A stretch of 5,908 nucleotides of DNA, from assembly GCA_963517805.1 (NCBI GenBank), contig CAUQHD010000102.1:1-5908 (forward strand), written 5' to 3'. The DNA comes from JABCPE02 sp963517805 (GTDB taxonomy: Bacteria > Bacteroidota > Bacteroidia > Flavobacteriales > Weeksellaceae). Position numbers and translations under genes: made by a program. Below are positions 5,856 to 5,908 of the stretch, piece by piece. Positions within the stretch are counted from its first letter, which is position 1, and the number at the start of each line of letters is the position of its first letter. The notes below the pieces were generated by a model, which had not been told where the DNA came from, made no database searches, and worked only from the letters and a program-made list of their open reading frames with translations.

Positions 5856-5908
5856 ATGGCAAAAGAAATTAAATTTGATATTGAATCAAGAGACGCATTA
5901 AAAAGAGG
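5856..5908 (+). CDS. groEL: Chaperonin GroEL (Hsp60), first 17 codons (continues beyond right edge)
   Basis: GroEL is the 14-subunit ATP-driven protein-folding chamber that works with GroES. Only the N-terminus is present: MAKEIKFDIESRDALKRG (the last Gly codon is cut by the window edge). This matches the start of GroEL as I know it from flavobacteria, including the AK-I-F-ARxxL-RG-like pattern shared across GroEL proteins, and fits the groES gene upstream. The ATG lies 29 nt after the reductase stop and is preceded by an A-rich run and no Shine-Dalgarno sequence. Full-length GroEL is about 540 residues. Confidence 0.93.
   Translation, partial: MAKEIKFDIESRDALKR

Noticed and set aside
1..5908. 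Novel multi-gene system such as a defence island, CRISPR array, prophage or insertion sequence
   Set aside because: All sizeable coding regions belong to recognisable housekeeping or common families, and I saw no regularly spaced repeats, transposase, terminal inverted repeats or tRNA-linked attachment site.

Overview
The window looks like chromosome from an AT-rich member of the Bacteroidota, most likely a Flavobacteriia/Weeksellaceae relative (Chryseobacterium–Riemerella group). The evidence is the GroES and GroEL N-terminal sequences, a DUF2490-type outer-membrane protein, A-rich start contexts without Shine-Dalgarno sequences, and promoters of the Bacteroidota type (TTG ... TAnnTTTG). The genus is inferred from remembered family sequences, not from a search.

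Layout. 1-761 (minus) is the N-terminal part of recJ, running off the left edge. A 104-bp divergent promoter region (762-865) separates it from a tight plus-strand cluster: a DUF2490 beta-barrel protein (866-1528), a hexapeptide-repeat acyltransferase of the serine-acetyltransferase type (1529-2077, starting on the base after the previous stop) and a beta-class carbonic anhydrase (2085-2771). A nearly perfect dyad with T tracts on both sides (2775-2804) then serves as a shared terminator for the convergent SulP anion transporter (2809-4410, minus). After a 270-bp AT-rich intergenic region come groES (4681-4959), an aldo/keto reductase (4987-5826) and the first codons of groEL (5856 to the right edge), all on the plus strand.

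How the genes work together. The carbonic anhydrase and the SulP transporter form a plausible bicarbonate supply pair (hydration of CO2 plus HCO3- movement), although they are convergent and so not in one operon. The most unusual feature is the chaperonin locus: groES and groEL, normally adjacent, are separated by a complete aldo/keto reductase gene with short spacers (27 and 29 nt). This makes an apparent groES-AKR-groEL operon, and a candidate extra promoter lies at the end of the reductase gene just before groEL.

I found no RNA genes, CRISPR array, insertion sequence or attachment site, and no multi-gene accessory or defence system. Most of the window is conserved core genome. The points of interest are the split chaperonin operon, the regulatory structure upstream of groES, the apparently leaderless recJ promoter, and residue departures in the acyltransferase and the SulP protein.
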